From Gallaecimonas kandeliae (lineage in GTDB: Bacteria; Pseudomonadota; Gammaproteobacteria; Enterobacterales; Gallaecimonadaceae), in contig NZ_CP118480.1 in the NCBI RefSeq assembly GCF_030450055.1, forward strand, positions 1,081,415 through 1,145,414: a stretch of 64,000 nucleotides of DNA, read 5' to 3'. Position numbers and translations under genes: made by a program. The notes beneath the pieces were generated by a model that was not told the DNA's origin, made no database searches, and worked only from the letters and a program-made list of their open reading frames with translations. Positions 8,368 to 17,098 of this stretch are shown in pieces. How positions within the stretch are numbered: position 1 is the first letter of the stretch; every line of letters starts with the position of its first letter.

Positions 8368-9459
8368 TTAGACGTTGAAGCGGAAGTGGATGACGTCGCC
8401 GTCTTTGACGATGTAGTCCTTGCCTTCCAGGCGCCACTTGCCGGCTTCCTTGGCACCCTGCTCGCCGCCGTTGGCGACGAAGTCGTCATAGCCCACCACT
8501 TCGGCGCGGATGAAGCCTTTCTCGAAGTCGGTGTGGATCTTGCCAGCTGCCTGGGGGGCGGTGGAGTTGACCTTGATGGTCCAGGCCCGCACTTCCTTGA
8601 CGCCTGCGGTGAAGTAGGTCTGCAGGTTCAGCAGTTCGTAGCCGGCGCGGATCACCCTGTTCAGGCCCGGCTCTTCCAGGCCGATCTCGGCCATGAAGAG
8701 ATCACGCTCTTCGTCGTCGAGATCGGCAAGGTCCGCTTCGATGGCGGCGCAGACAGGCACCACCACTGAGCCTTCTTCTGCGGCTATGGCCCGCACCTTG
8801 TCCAGGTAGGGGTTGTTCTCGAAGCCGTCTTCGTTGACGTTGGCGATGTACATGGTCGGCTTGCCGGTCAGGTAGTTCTGGTAGCCGATGGCGGCCTTTT
8901 CTTCGGGGCTCAGGGGGAAGCCGCGCAGCATCTTGCCTTCTTCCAGGTGCGGCTGGATCTTCAGCAGCACTTCCTGCTCCAGCTTGGCTTCCTTGTCGCC
9001 GCCTTTGGCCTTCTTCTGCACCCGGGTCAGGGCGCGGTCCACCGCTTCCATGTCGGCCAGCACCAGTTCGGTGTTGATGACGTCGATGTCTTCGGCGGGG
9101 TTAACGGCGCCGGCGACGTGGATGATGTTGTCGTTCTCGAAGCAGCGCACCACGTGGGCTATGGCGTCGGTCTCGCGGATGTTGGCCAGGAACTTGTTGC
9201 CCAGGCCCTCACCCTTGGAGGCGCCTTCCACCAGGCCGGCGATATCGACGAACTCCATGGTGGTGGGCAGTACCCGCTGGGGCTTGACGATCTCGGCCAG
9301 CTTGTTCATGCGCAGATCCGGCACCGGCACCACGCCGGTGTTGGGTTCAATGGTGCAAAAGGGGAAGTTGGCGGCTTCGATGCCGGCCTTGGTCAGGGCA
9401 TTGAAAAGGGTGGATTTGCCGACGTTGGGCAGGCCCACTATGCCACATTTGAATCCCAT
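8368..9459 (-). CDS. ychF: Ribosome-associated ATPase YchF
   Basis: The 363-residue Obg-family P-loop protein prefers ATP over GTP. It shows Walker [16 protein letters not shown] (about residues 8-22), [17 protein letters not shown] (about 72-88) and, in place of the usual NKxD, the YchF-type NVNED (about 204). A C-terminal TGS domain ([17 protein letters not shown] onward) binds the ribosome. It follows pth on the same strand with a short gap, the classical pth-ychF operon. Confidence 0.95.
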   Translation of the reverse strand: MGFKCGIVGLPNVGKSTLFNALTKAGIEAANFPFCTIEPNTGVVPVPDLRMNKLAEIVKPQRVLPTTMEFVDIAGLVEGASKGEGLGNKFLANIRETDAIAHVVRCFENDNIIHVAGAVNPAEDIDVINTELVLADMEAVDRALTRVQKKAKGGDKEAKLEQEVLLKIQPHLEEGKMLRGFPLSPEEKAAIGYQNYLTGKPTMYIANVNEDGFENNPYLDKVRAIAAEEGSVVVPVCAAIEADLADLDDEERDLFMAEIGLEEPGLNRVIRAGYELLNLQTYFTAGVKEVRAWTIKVNSTAPQAAGKIHTDFEKGFIRAEVVGYDDFVANGGEQGAKEAGKWRLEGKDYIVKDGDVIHFRFNV

Positions 9460-9476
9460 GATCTGTCCTCGAAATC

Positions 9477-10061
9477 TTATGCCTTGAAGGCGTGAAGCCG
9501 GTTCTGGGCCTTGGTCATGCCACTGTCGAACAGCAGTTCGGTGGCGCGGATGGCCTCGTCGATGGCGGCGTCTATCTGCTCTTGCTCGGCTGCGGGGGCT
9601 TTACCCAGCACATAGCCCGTGACCTTGTGGCGGTCGCCGGGGTGGCCGATGCCGATGCGCAGCCGGTGGAAATTGGGGTTGTTGCCCATCTTGGCCATGA
9701 TGTCCTTGAGGCCATTATGGCCGCCGTGTCCGCCGCCCTGTTTGAACCGGGCCACCCCAGGGGGGAGATCCAGCTCGTCGTGGGCCACCATTATGCTCTC
9801 CACCGGGATACGGTAGAAGTTGGCCAGGGCGCTGACGGCCTTGCCGGAGAGGTTCATATAGGTGGTGGGGATAAGCAGGCGCACGTCCTTGCCCTTGATT
9901 TGGATGCGGGCGGTGAAGGCGCTGAATTTGCTTTCCAGGTTCAGGGATTGCCGGTGAAGGCGGGCCAGGGCCTCTATGTACCAGGCGCCGGCATTGTGGC
10001 GGGTTTGGGCGTATTCGGGGCCTGGATTACCCAGGCCCACCAGCAGTTGAATATCGCTCAC
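9477..10061 (-). CDS. pth: Peptidyl-tRNA hydrolase
   Basis: The 194-residue enzyme releases peptides from prematurely dropped peptidyl-tRNA. The catalytic region [17 protein letters not shown] (about residues 9-25) contains the conserved Asn and His. HDELDLPPG supplies the catalytic Asp near residue 94, and [11 protein letters not shown] the Asn near 115. It lies three bases after rplY and 17 bases before ychF, so the three genes form one translation-linked operon. Confidence 0.95.
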   Translation of the reverse strand: MSDIQLLVGLGNPGPEYAQTRHNAGAWYIEALARLHRQSLNLESKFSAFTARIQIKGKDVRLLIPTTYMNLSGKAVSALANFYRIPVESIMVAHDELDLPPGVARFKQGGGHGGHNGLKDIMAKMGNNPNFHRLRIGIGHPGDRHKVTGYVLGKAPAAEQEQIDAAIDEAIRATELLFDSGMTKAQNRLHAFKA

Positions 10062-10064
10062 GCT

Positions 10065-10673
10065 TTACTCAGCAGCTGCCTCTTCAGAGGCTTCTTCACT
10101 GGCGCCGCCTTTCGGGGCGTTCAGGGAAACAACGGCTTGGTTGTGGTCTTCACCTTTGGCCAGCTCGACGGAAACAACGCCACGGGGCAGTTTCAGGTCG
10201 GTCAGGTGCAGGGTGTCACCTACTTCCATGCCGGCAACGTTCACTTCCACGAACTCAGGCAGATCCTTGGGCAGGCAGCTGATTTCAACTTCGGAAGCGT
10301 GGTGGGCAACCACACCGCCTTTCTTGGCAGCCAGTTCTTCGCCTACGAAATGCAGGGGAACCTTGGTGTGCAGCTTGTGGGAAGCGTCAACGCGCAGGAA
10401 GTCGATGTGGGTGACCTTCGGCTTGAAGGGGTGGCGCTGCATGTCCTTGGCCAGAACTTCGATCTTCTCACCAGCGATGTTCAGGGTCAGGATATGGGTG
10501 TAGAAACCTTCGTCAGCCTGGGCCTCGATCACTTTGTTGTGATCCAGGGTGATGGAGACGGGCTCTTTGTCGGCGCCGTAAACGATAGCAGGTACTTTGT
10601 CCTCACGACGCAGGCGGCGGCTCGCACCTTTCCCCAGGTCAGTACGGAGTTCTGCTTCAAAAATGTAAGACAT
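10065..10673 (-). CDS. rplY: 50S ribosomal protein L25 (CTC/TL5 long form)
   Basis: The 202-residue protein binds 5S rRNA. The N-terminal 95 residues ([13 protein letters not shown], with the DHN loop) match L25. The C-terminal extension belongs to the TL5/CTC long form, unlike the 94-residue E. coli L25, and ends in an Ala/Glu-rich tail. Translation starts at 10673: TTTTTGGAG lies upstream, and the frame before it has no homology. It is the first gene of rplY-pth-ychF. Confidence 0.93.
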   Translation of the reverse strand: MSYIFEAELRTDLGKGASRRLRREDKVPAIVYGADKEPVSITLDHNKVIEAQADEGFYTHILTLNIAGEKIEVLAKDMQRHPFKPKVTHIDFLRVDASHKLHTKVPLHFVGEELAAKKGGVVAHHASEVEISCLPKDLPEFVEVNVAGMEVGDTLHLTDLKLPRGVVSVELAKGEDHNQAVVSLNAPKGGASEEASEEAAAE

Positions 10674-10820
10674 GGTGTTACTCCAAAAAGAATAAGCTTG
10701 TCGGCTTCCCGCGACCAAGAAACCGACCCGTTCCCCCGCCGGGTCCGGCTGAGGGCGCGCTAGTTTAACAAAGCCCCTCCGCCACCACAACAAGCGGCTG
10801 GGCGCAACAGGAGAAAAGCA

Positions 10821-11452
10821 ATGGGATTGTTTTCGGGACTTTTAGGGATGGGTTCCGAGGTCAGCGCCGAGAAATTGGACGAGGGAGGCTGTATTCCTGG
10901 GCTGGTCGTTAATTGCACTGGCACAACAGGTTGTCGCAGAGGTCGCGAGGTTTGGTGGGCGCCAAATAAGCGCCCTCTAACGCCGCATGGGCTGGCTGTG
11001 GTGCCAGCCTTTAAGGTCGCGCTCCAAAAGGGCGCTGTCTGCGTTGCCGGGCTTGACCATAGGCCCACTTTGCCCTGCACCAGCCGCCTTGGCCCCGTCC
11101 TTTTGGCGCAGCGATGCAATCATGCACAGCCCCGGAATACAGCCTTGGGCCGCTGCTGGCCGAAGGCGAGCAGGTGGACAAGGCCTACCGGCTGGTCAGG
11201 GATCTTTTCGTGTTCACCAACAAGCGCTTGCTCCTGGTCGACAAGCAGGGCCTGACCGGCAAGAAGCCGTTCATCCTCTCCGTGCCCTACAGCAAGGTCA
11301 CCAAGTATGCCCTGGAAACGGCCGGCCATTTCGACCTGGACGCCGAGATCAAGGTCTGGGTGGGCTCGGAGGCCGAACCCATCAGCCGTGAGCTGGGCCG
11401 GGGCAACGACGTGCGCGAGCTGTACCGGACCCTGTCCAGCCACCTGCTTTAA
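10821..11452 (+). pseudogene. PH-domain protein gene interrupted by a MITE-like element
   Basis: The first 22 codons ([21 protein letters not shown]) and the segment from about 11146 onward (LLAEGEQVDKAYRLVRDLF, then FTNKRLLLVDKQGLTGKK) match the two parts of one bacterial PH-domain family protein of about 125 residues. A 260-base inverted-repeat element lies between them. An ATG at 11114, inside the right end of the element, is in frame with the 3' part and could still give a 112-residue product, but it has no clear ribosome site. The 3' end overlaps the convergent DUF389 gene by four bases. I infer disruption; function of the family is unknown. Confidence 0.7.
10886..11145. mobile_element. 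MITE-like 260-bp terminal-inverted-repeat element
   Basis: The ends are 19-bp inverted repeats (AGGCTGTATTCCTGGGCTG on the left; the right end reads the same on the minus strand with one T-to-G change). The inside has no gene but several hairpins, such as GGGCGC/GCGCCC around 10970 and GGCTGGC/GCCAGCC around 11000. It sits within a conserved PH-domain gene. No clear target duplication is visible. Confidence 0.7.
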
Positions 11453-12456
11453 AGCAGGGTGCGGATCACCGCCGCCAATGCCAGCAGCAGCGCCGTCCAG
11501 ATCAGGAAGGCGCGAATGCTGGCCCTGTGCACCTTTTCCTCCTGCCACCAGTAGCGGGGTCCCAGGCCCTGCAACAGGAAGGTGCCGACGCCGGCCAGGT
11601 TGATGCAGACCAGGTTGGCAAAGAGCAGCAGCCCGGCCTTGGCCGCCAAGGCCAGGTGGCCGCCCCCCAGCAGCAGGCCGGCGGTGACCAAAGGCGGCAT
11701 CAGTGCCACCGCCACCATCACCCCTATGACGGCAACCGCCTGGCCGGCGGTGAAGGCCAGGGTGCCGGCGGCGCCGGCGCAGAGCGCCAGCACCAAGTCC
11801 GACAGCGCCACCTGGGTGCGGGCGTCGATGGCGGGAATATGGGGGTCTACCCGCAGCACCAGCCCCACCGCCACCGCCAGGGCAAAGCCCAGGCCCAGGC
11901 CAACGGCGTTGCAGAGCAGCGCCGCCTTGCCGAGGCGGGGATCCCCTGTGGTGGTGGCCAGGCTCAGGGCGATGTTGGGCAGCAGCAAGGGGGCTATCAC
12001 CATGGCGCCGATGATGATGGCGATGTCGTTGCGCAGCAGCCCTATGGCCGCCACCAGGGCCGACAGCACCACCATCAGCAGGTAGTTGCGGCCAAGGCGG
12101 GTGCCTTCGATGGCCTCTTCGAAAAGTTCCTCCCTGGCCACCCTGTTGGCCGTCTTCCTGGCTTCCTCTTCATCGGCGGCCACTTGTGCCGCCGTCTGTT
12201 CCGGCTTTTCCTCGGGATTGGGTAGGGCCGCCTCCACCGGCGACAGCAGCAGCTTGAACAGCTCCTGCTTGCCGAAGGCCTGGTTGAAGGCGTCCATCAG
12301 GGGTTCGGCCTGTTCGGCGCTCAGCACCAGTTGGGTCTGCAGCAGGCCGCCATCCCCTATCTGCCAGCTGTCTTTTATCTCGCGCTCGGCCAATAACCTG
12401 TCCAGCCTGTCCTTGGCGTCCAGGCTCACTACCAGGGTTACCAGCCGCAGGGCCAT
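11449..12456 (-). CDS. DUF389 (TIGR00341-type) membrane protein
   Basis: The 335-residue inner-membrane protein has a soluble N-terminal region of about 130 residues, ending in an acidic/basic linker (EKPEQTAAQVAADEEEARK). About eight hydrophobic helices follow. The helix motif IIIGAMVIAPLLLPN at about residues 147-161 is typical of the DUF389 family, whose function is not established. A lipoprotein gene starts just upstream on the same strand (three-base gap), so the two are probably cotranscribed. Confidence 0.82.
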   Translation of the reverse strand: MALRLVTLVVSLDAKDRLDRLLAEREIKDSWQIGDGGLLQTQLVLSAEQAEPLMDAFNQAFGKQELFKLLLSPVEAALPNPEEKPEQTAAQVAADEEEARKTANRVAREELFEEAIEGTRLGRNYLLMVVLSALVAAIGLLRNDIAIIIGAMVIAPLLLPNIALSLATTTGDPRLGKAALLCNAVGLGLGFALAVAVGLVLRVDPHIPAIDARTQVALSDLVLALCAGAAGTLAFTAGQAVAVIGVMVAVALMPPLVTAGLLLGGGHLALAAKAGLLLFANLVCINLAGVGTFLLQGLGPRYWWQEEKVHRASIRAFLIWTALLLALAAVIRTLL

Positions 12457-12458
12457 AC

Positions 12459-12740
12459 CTATTGGCCCTGGCGGATGTGGCAGCCGGGGGTGTTGTCGGG
12501 GCTGCCGCGACTGAGGTCGTCGCCGGCGCCGGCCTTGTCGCAGGCCACCTCGGGGGCGTCAGGGGTTCGAGACTTGAGGGTGACGTCTTGCGCCAGGTAA
12601 AGGGCGGCCATCACCAGGGCGCCGGGGCCGCTGTAATGGACGGCTGCGGCCGGGTTGGCATCGCTGGTGCCGCGTGGGGCGCTGCCTGGGGTGGCGCAGC
12701 CGGCCAGCAGGGCCGCCAGCGCCATTGTCATCATTCGCAT
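12459..12740 (-). CDS. Small lipoprotein of unknown function
   Basis: The 93-residue product has a lipoprotein signal (LLAGC at about residues 11-15), so Cys15 should be acylated. The rest is low-complexity and Ala/Gly/Pro-rich with two further Cys. The start at 12740 is preferred because GGGAG lies six bases upstream; a GTG at 12755 would add five residues. It is the upstream neighbour of the DUF389 gene, with no recognised family. Confidence 0.6.
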   Translation of the reverse strand: MRMMTMALAALLAGCATPGSAPRGTSDANPAAAVHYSGPGALVMAALYLAQDVTLKSRTPDAPEVACDKAGAGDDLSRGSPDNTPGCHIRQGQ

Positions 12741-12868
12741 CCTGCTCTCCCACACTTAATGTCACATCTGCTGACATTTTAGTGTTTCATGATGGTTTTG
12801 TTTTAAAAAACAGCCTGATAAGTTCGAGCCTGACCTTAACCTTTTTCCCTACGAGAGTGGAGCGCGAC

Positions 12869-14593
12869 GTGAAAAAGTCATTATTGCTGCTGAGCCTCGC
12901 CAGTTGCCTGGCCGTGGCCGAACCGGCCTGGGTTACCCAGAGCAACCAGTATGCCCAGCCGGTGCTGGAAGAGATGGCCAAGTACAACCCCGAGATGGGT
13001 TCCTTCCTGGGCCTGGAAGCCTATGACGACAAGGTGGTGGACCTTGGCAAGGGCGTCTATGAGCGCTCCCGCAAGGGCAGCGAGGCCGTGCTGGCCAAGC
13101 TCAAGGCCGAACTGGCCAAGGAGAAAGACCCCAGGGTCAAGCAGGATCTGGGCATCATGGTCGAGACCGTCGAGCGCAACCTGGCCTCCGGCAAGCTGCA
13201 ACATGACGAAGTGCTGCCCTTCTACAACGTCGGCGAGAGCGTCTTCAGCGGCCTGCAGAGCCTGCTCGACGAGCGCAACAGCGCCGAGCGCAAGGCCAAG
13301 GCCGTGGCTCGCCTGCGCGCCTACGCCGGCCTGGACGGCCACGACAGCCTGGTCAGCGAGGCCGAGGCCCGCACCGAGGAGCGCCTCGGCGACCAGAAAC
13401 TGATCGGCCCCTACAAGCCGGAAGTGGAGCAGGCCCTGGCCAACAGCCCCCGCTTCCTGGCCGGCATCAAGCAGCTGTTCGAGGCCAACAAGCTCGACGG
13501 CTGGCAGCAAGCCTACGACCAGCTCGCCAAGCAGCTCACCGGCTACGACGCCTGGGTCAAGAGCACCATCATGCCTCGCGCCCGCACCAGCAACGTAATG
13601 CCCGAAGCGCTCTATAGCGACGCCCTCAAGAACTACGGCGTCATGATGCCGCCCCGCGAACTGATGGAGCGGGCCCTGTTCGGCTTCGCCGAGATCCGTG
13701 ACGAGATGCAGTCCCTGGCGACCCAGATCGCCAAGAAAGAAGGCTTCAAGAACGACGACTACCGCGACGTCATCCGTGAGCTGAAAAAACGCCAGGTCAC
13801 AGGCAAGGCCATACTGCCCTTCTACAAGAAGCGCCTGGCCGACATCGAGGAAATGGTGCGCGACCACCACATCGTCACCTTGCCCGAGCGCAAGGCCAGC
13901 ATCCGCCTGGCGTCCGAGGCCGAATCCGCCTCCCAGCCGGCGCCGCACATGAACCCGCCGCGCCTCATCGGCAACAAGGGGGAATATGGCGAGTTCGTGC
14001 TGCCCCTCAACGACCCCAACGCCAAGGGCCATCTGGACGACTTCACCAACGAAGCCTTCTCCTGGACCCTGACGGTCCATGAGGCCCGCCCCGGCCACGA
14101 GCTGCAGTTCGCCAAGATGGTGGAAAACGGCGTCTCCCAGGCCCGCGGCATCTTCGCCTTCAACAGCGCCAACGTCGAAGGTTGGGCCCTCTATTCTGAG
14201 GCCATCATGAAGCAGTACCTGCCTCTCGACGGCCAGCTGTTCTCCTTGCAGGCCCGCCTGCAGCGCGCCGCCCGCGCCTTTCTGGACCCCATGCTGAACC
14301 TCGGCATGATCAGTCCCGAAGACGCCCGCAAGGTGCTGACCGACGAAGTGGTGCTGTCCGCCCCCTTCGCCGCCCAGGAAGTGGACCGCTATACCTTCCG
14401 CGCCCCCGGGCAGGCCACCAGCTACTACTACGGCTACATGAAGCTGCGTGAACTGCGGGCCCAGGTGGAGCTGAAGCTCAAGGACAAGTTCAACCAGCAG
14501 GCTTACCATGACTTCATCCTGTCCCAAGGTTTGTTGCCGCCCGACTTGCTTGAGAAGGCGGTGATGGAAGAGTTTGTTCCCAAATACCTGTGA
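12869..14593 (+). CDS. DUF885 family putative metallopeptidase
   Basis: The 574-residue exported protein belongs to the DUF885 family. The zinc-peptidase-like HEARPGHE motif lies at residues about 404-411. The GTG start at 12869 gives an N-terminal signal; LASC near residue 12 could be a lipobox and AVA-E a signal-peptidase I site, so lipoprotein versus periplasmic is open. The substrate is unknown. The open frame extends upstream to 12674 but that part lacks homology. A terminator follows. The long open frame on the opposite strand is a codon-bias artefact. Confidence 0.82.
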   Translation: MKKSLLLLSLASCLAVAEPAWVTQSNQYAQPVLEEMAKYNPEMGSFLGLEAYDDKVVDLGKGVYERSRKGSEAVLAKLKAELAKEKDPRVKQDLGIMVETVERNLASGKLQHDEVLPFYNVGESVFSGLQSLLDERNSAERKAKAVARLRAYAGLDGHDSLVSEAEARTEERLGDQKLIGPYKPEVEQALANSPRFLAGIKQLFEANKLDGWQQAYDQLAKQLTGYDAWVKSTIMPRARTSNVMPEALYSDALKNYGVMMPPRELMERALFGFAEIRDEMQSLATQIAKKEGFKNDDYRDVIRELKKRQVTGKAILPFYKKRLADIEEMVRDHHIVTLPERKASIRLASEAESASQPAPHMNPPRLIGNKGEYGEFVLPLNDPNAKGHLDDFTNEAFSWTLTVHEARPGHELQFAKMVENGVSQARGIFAFNSANVEGWALYSEAIMKQYLPLDGQLFSLQARLQRAARAFLDPMLNLGMISPEDARKVLTDEVVLSAPFAAQEVDRYTFRAPGQATSYYYGYMKLRELRAQVELKLKDKFNQQAYHDFILSQGLLPPDLLEKAVMEEFVPKYL

Positions 14594-14625
14594 GTTTTGC
14601 CCTGACGGGCGCCTTACCACAAAAG

Positions 14626-14648
14626 ACCCGGCGTTGGCCGGGTTTTTT
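14626..14648 (+). terminator. Rho-independent terminator after the DUF885 gene
   Basis: ACCCGGC-GTT-GGCCGGGT is followed by TTTTTT. It marks the last clear core-genome signal before the accessory island. Confidence 0.85.
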
Positions 14649-14649
14649 G

Positions 14650-15599
14650 TGGGCCGCTTTCAAGCTGCGGTGCTCGGTGGTCGCTTGGATTTGGCAGATA
14701 GGGTTTTGGTTATTTACCAAAGGCTTTCATGGAGTTAGTCTGAGGTTGACAGTGAGTCACAGGATGCACTGTTCAGAATGACCGGTTACAAATCAGGACT
14801 GATTTGAGAGGGACAAGACAGCTCAGGATGAGAACAGGGAAGGTGAGGCCCGTGAACTCAGGGGCGGTAGCGTGTCTTGAATGTGCCCTCTGGTCGCTTG
14901 CCGTTGTACATGGGGCCTGAGCTGAGAGCCGTCCATGGCGGCTCATTCCGGCTCGCCCATCCAGGGGCTCGCGCGAAGCAGCATGAAAGAAACGCTTTCA
15001 TTTCGAGCTTCGCCCTGCGGGCACGGGTTTTTGTTTGCCGGTTCCCGCACCGGCGGGCGGGTTCCTTTCTTGCTTGGCCAAAGAAAGGAACCGAAAGAAG
15101 GCCACCCTAGCGTTACGCTCGATCTTCGCCTCTGGTCGCTTGCCGCTGACCGCTGCGTACGGTTCCCGACGCGTCCTTCGCTCGCTCGACATCCCTGTCT
15201 CGCGTCAGCTCACGCTCCCGGCGGCTCAGCGCTCCACTGAAAGGGGCCCCAAGAGCCCTATTTCAGCAGATCCGGCAGTAACGACAGTCTCACCAGCTTC
15301 GTTCAGGGTTTTGGATGGGCATACAGTATGAACGGAGTTTGGCCTCGGGCTGTGCGCACTATCTCCCCAGTCGGTGCGCGTTTTTACACCTCGGACCAGG
15401 GGTAAGTGGTTAATATAGAAGCTGTTATAGTGATCCGATGAGTAGATAGGTGAGTCAGGGATGGAATGATAACGCGCATGCTCGCTTTCATCCCTGGACA
15501 TATTATGGCAGTAGTGAAATATATTGGGAGAACAGTGTCTTACATGAATTTAAAGGCACTGGTCTAATGTCACAAAGCGAGCGTGCGCACTATTACGCT
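14650..15599. other. Gene-poor, palindrome-rich left flank of the cassette array
   Basis: I find no supportable gene in these 950 bases. The stretch holds several inverted repeats (GAAAG/CTTTC near 14990, GCCGGT/ACCGGC near 15040, the long palindrome at 15060-15092). A direct repeat of CCTCTGGTCGCTTGCCG occurs near 14885 and 15130. Short open frames here show no codon bias or ribosome sites. No integrase or attI-like gene pair could be found. Confidence 0.5.
15060..15092. repeat. 12-bp-stem palindrome
   Basis: GGTTCCTTTCTT and AAGAAAGGAACC form a perfect hairpin around nine bases (GCTTGGCCA). No U-tract follows, so it is not an obvious terminator. I recall similar palindromes in intergenic DNA of other Proteobacteria but cannot name a family. 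Confidence 0.6.
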
Positions 15600-15616
15600 G
15601 TTAAGTGTGTGAATCA

Positions 15617-15982
15617 ATGCGTCAAGAACTAGCAGTTGTTTTTAGTCCAATAATTGCGCTCATTGCCACCGGTCCTATAGTTCTGCTTGGTGATGGGCGA
15701 GCACAGTATGGTTTTGCAATAATTATTGCGGCGCTTTTGCCGTTGTTTTTCTCCTTGCTGATGGTTCCGGTACATTTGGCATTAGTTAAATTCACCAACG
15801 CTACACTGGTTGCGTATTCAATCAGCGGAATTCTTTTGGGCATATTGGGTGCAGCACTATGTTTGGCAGGTGGGGGAGGGGCTATTGCTAGTACTTTCTC
15901 CTTTTTTTGGCCAAGTACAAGCTTCATAGTTTTTAAGCTTCTTCTAGGTTTTCGTCATGGTTGGAATCGTGCAATCACTTAA
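15617..15982 (+). CDS. Cassette-encoded small membrane protein, copy 1
   Basis: The 121-residue protein has four hydrophobic helices (about residues 5-25, 32-58, 65-88 and 92-108) and no recognised domain. A GTG at 15605 in the same frame would add four residues. The stop codon overlaps the first bases of the attC site, as is typical of gene cassettes. An identical copy follows in the next cassette. Function unknown. Confidence 0.7.
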   Translation: MRQELAVVFSPIIALIATGPIVLLGDGRAQYGFAIIIAALLPLFFSLLMVPVHLALVKFTNATLVAYSISGILLGILGAALCLAGGGGAIASTFSFFWPSTSFIVFKLLLGFRHGWNRAIT

Positions 15983-16054
15983 CAAAGCCATCAAACACGC
16001 GCAGTTCCTGCGCTGGACCTCGCTGTCGCTCGGCCGTTTATGGCAGCGTTAAGT
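15977..16054 (+). other. attC site 1
   Basis: The outer arms ACTTAAC and GTTAAGT are perfect complements. The inner arms GCCATCAAA and TTTATGGC pair with one extra base, the extrahelical base usual in attC bottom strands. The length is 78 bases. Confidence 0.85.
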
Positions 16055-16064
16055 GTGTGAATCA

Positions 16065-16430
16065 ATGCGTCAAGAACTAGCAGTTGTTTTTAGTCCAATA
16101 ATTGCGCTCATTGCCACCGGTCCTATAGTTCTGCTTGGTGATGGGCGAGCACAGTATGGTTTTGCAATAATTATTGCGGCGCTTTTGCCGTTGTTTTTCT
16201 CCTTGCTGATGGTTCCGGTACATTTGGCATTAGTTAAATTCACCAACGCTACACTGGTTGCGTATTCAATCAGCGGAATTCTTTTGGGCATATTGGGTGC
16301 AGCACTATGTTTGGCAGGTGGGGGAGGGGCTATTGCTAGTACTTTCTCCTTTTTTTGGCCAAGTACAAGCTTCATAGTTTTTAAGCTTCTTCTAGGTTTT
16401 CGTCATGGTTGGAATCGTGCAATCACTTAA
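16065..16430 (+). CDS. Cassette-encoded small membrane protein, copy 2
   Basis: The gene is identical to the one at 15617-15982, including its attC, so the whole 448-bp cassette is duplicated in tandem. Identity at every position implies a recent event, by cassette excision and reinsertion or by unequal exchange. Confidence 0.7.
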   Translation: MRQELAVVFSPIIALIATGPIVLLGDGRAQYGFAIIIAALLPLFFSLLMVPVHLALVKFTNATLVAYSISGILLGILGAALCLAGGGGAIASTFSFFWPSTSFIVFKLLLGFRHGWNRAIT

Positions 16431-16502
16431 CAAAGCCATCAAACACGCGCAGTTCCTGCGCTGGACCTCGCTGTCGCTCGGCCGTTTATGGCAGCGTTAG
16501 GT
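16425..16502 (+). other. attC site 2
   Basis: The sequence matches attC 1 through the G of the core. The last bases change to GTTAGGT because the next cassette differs, which is exactly what insertion between G and TT predicts. Confidence 0.85.
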
Positions 16503-16511
16503 TTAAAAACT

Positions 16512-17024
16512 ATGAAAGATCCGTGGGAAAACAGGACTAAACCAAACATAGCGCACATAACTTCTTTATTTGAAAATGAAGTGCTGGGAGCATTCTTGGC
16601 GGGCCATCTGGTTCTTGAGTCAGTGTTGGTATTAATGCTAGAAACGACACCCAATGAGTCCGATAAAGGTGGGTATTTCGATTGGAGCTTTTACAGAAAA
16701 ATTAATGCTGCTGAAGCAAGAGGTCTAATTCATAACGGAATGGCGTGTTTTCTCCATGAGGTAAATGGAATAAGAAACCGGTTGGCACACAAATTAGATA
16801 CACCAATTTCATTTGATGAAGCCTTTCTTCTTGCTCAGAAGGCAGCCGCTGGCGGTGTAGATTTTTCTGATGACACGATTCATTCTGATCGTAAGAATTC
16901 AGAAGAATGGTATGGAATTCATGGAATAGTCCAAGAAGTTTTCCAAAATGCTTCTCAGGATTTGCTCTTCTTGCTAGAAGATGATGGTCATATAACGAAC
17001 TTCGTGTCTGCCAATGAAACCTAA
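16512..17024 (+). CDS. Cassette-encoded HEPN-like protein
   Basis: The 170-residue, probably all-helical soluble protein contains GIRNRLAHK at about residues 93-101. That fits the R-x4-H signature of HEPN-fold proteins, many of which are RNases in toxin-antitoxin or defence systems. The preceding helices (LESVLVLMLE, then INAAEARGLIHNGM) also resemble MtlR/DUF4145-like HEPN proteins. The start at ATG 16512 lies inside the cassette; the frame upstream crosses the attC. No obvious antitoxin partner is adjacent. The family call is by pattern only. Confidence 0.6.
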   Translation: MKDPWENRTKPNIAHITSLFENEVLGAFLAGHLVLESVLVLMLETTPNESDKGGYFDWSFYRKINAAEARGLIHNGMACFLHEVNGIRNRLAHKLDTPISFDEAFLLAQKAAAGGVDFSDDTIHSDRKNSEEWYGIHGIVQEVFQNASQDLLFLLEDDGHITNFVSANET

Positions 17025-17050
17025 CAAATCAATCAACTGCGCGCTGGACC
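17019..17050 (+). other. attC site 3, left half (cut by the IS element)
   Basis: ACCTAAC and the arm TCAATCAA start a normal attC that stops at GCGCTGGACC where the IS inverted repeat begins. The matching right half (TTATTGAGGCGTTAG) appears after the IS at 18359-18373. Confidence 0.75.
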
Positions 17051-17098
17051 TCACCCGCTTTAACGGACACGCATCACCCACTCACCGAGAGGAAGTCG

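Noticed and set aside
12881-14620. 579-codon open frame antisense to the DUF885 gene
   Set aside because: It is a mirror of strongly biased codons in the real gene; the repetitive Gly/Leu/Val/His composition is typical of such shadows.
14877-15331. Overlapping short frames in the palindromic flank
   Set aside because: They read through inverted repeats, in several frames, without ribosome sites or family resemblance.
15440-15599. Possible attI site or integrase remnant before cassette 1
   Set aside because: A GTTAAGT core is present at 15600, but nothing upstream resembles an attI-intI pair on either strand.
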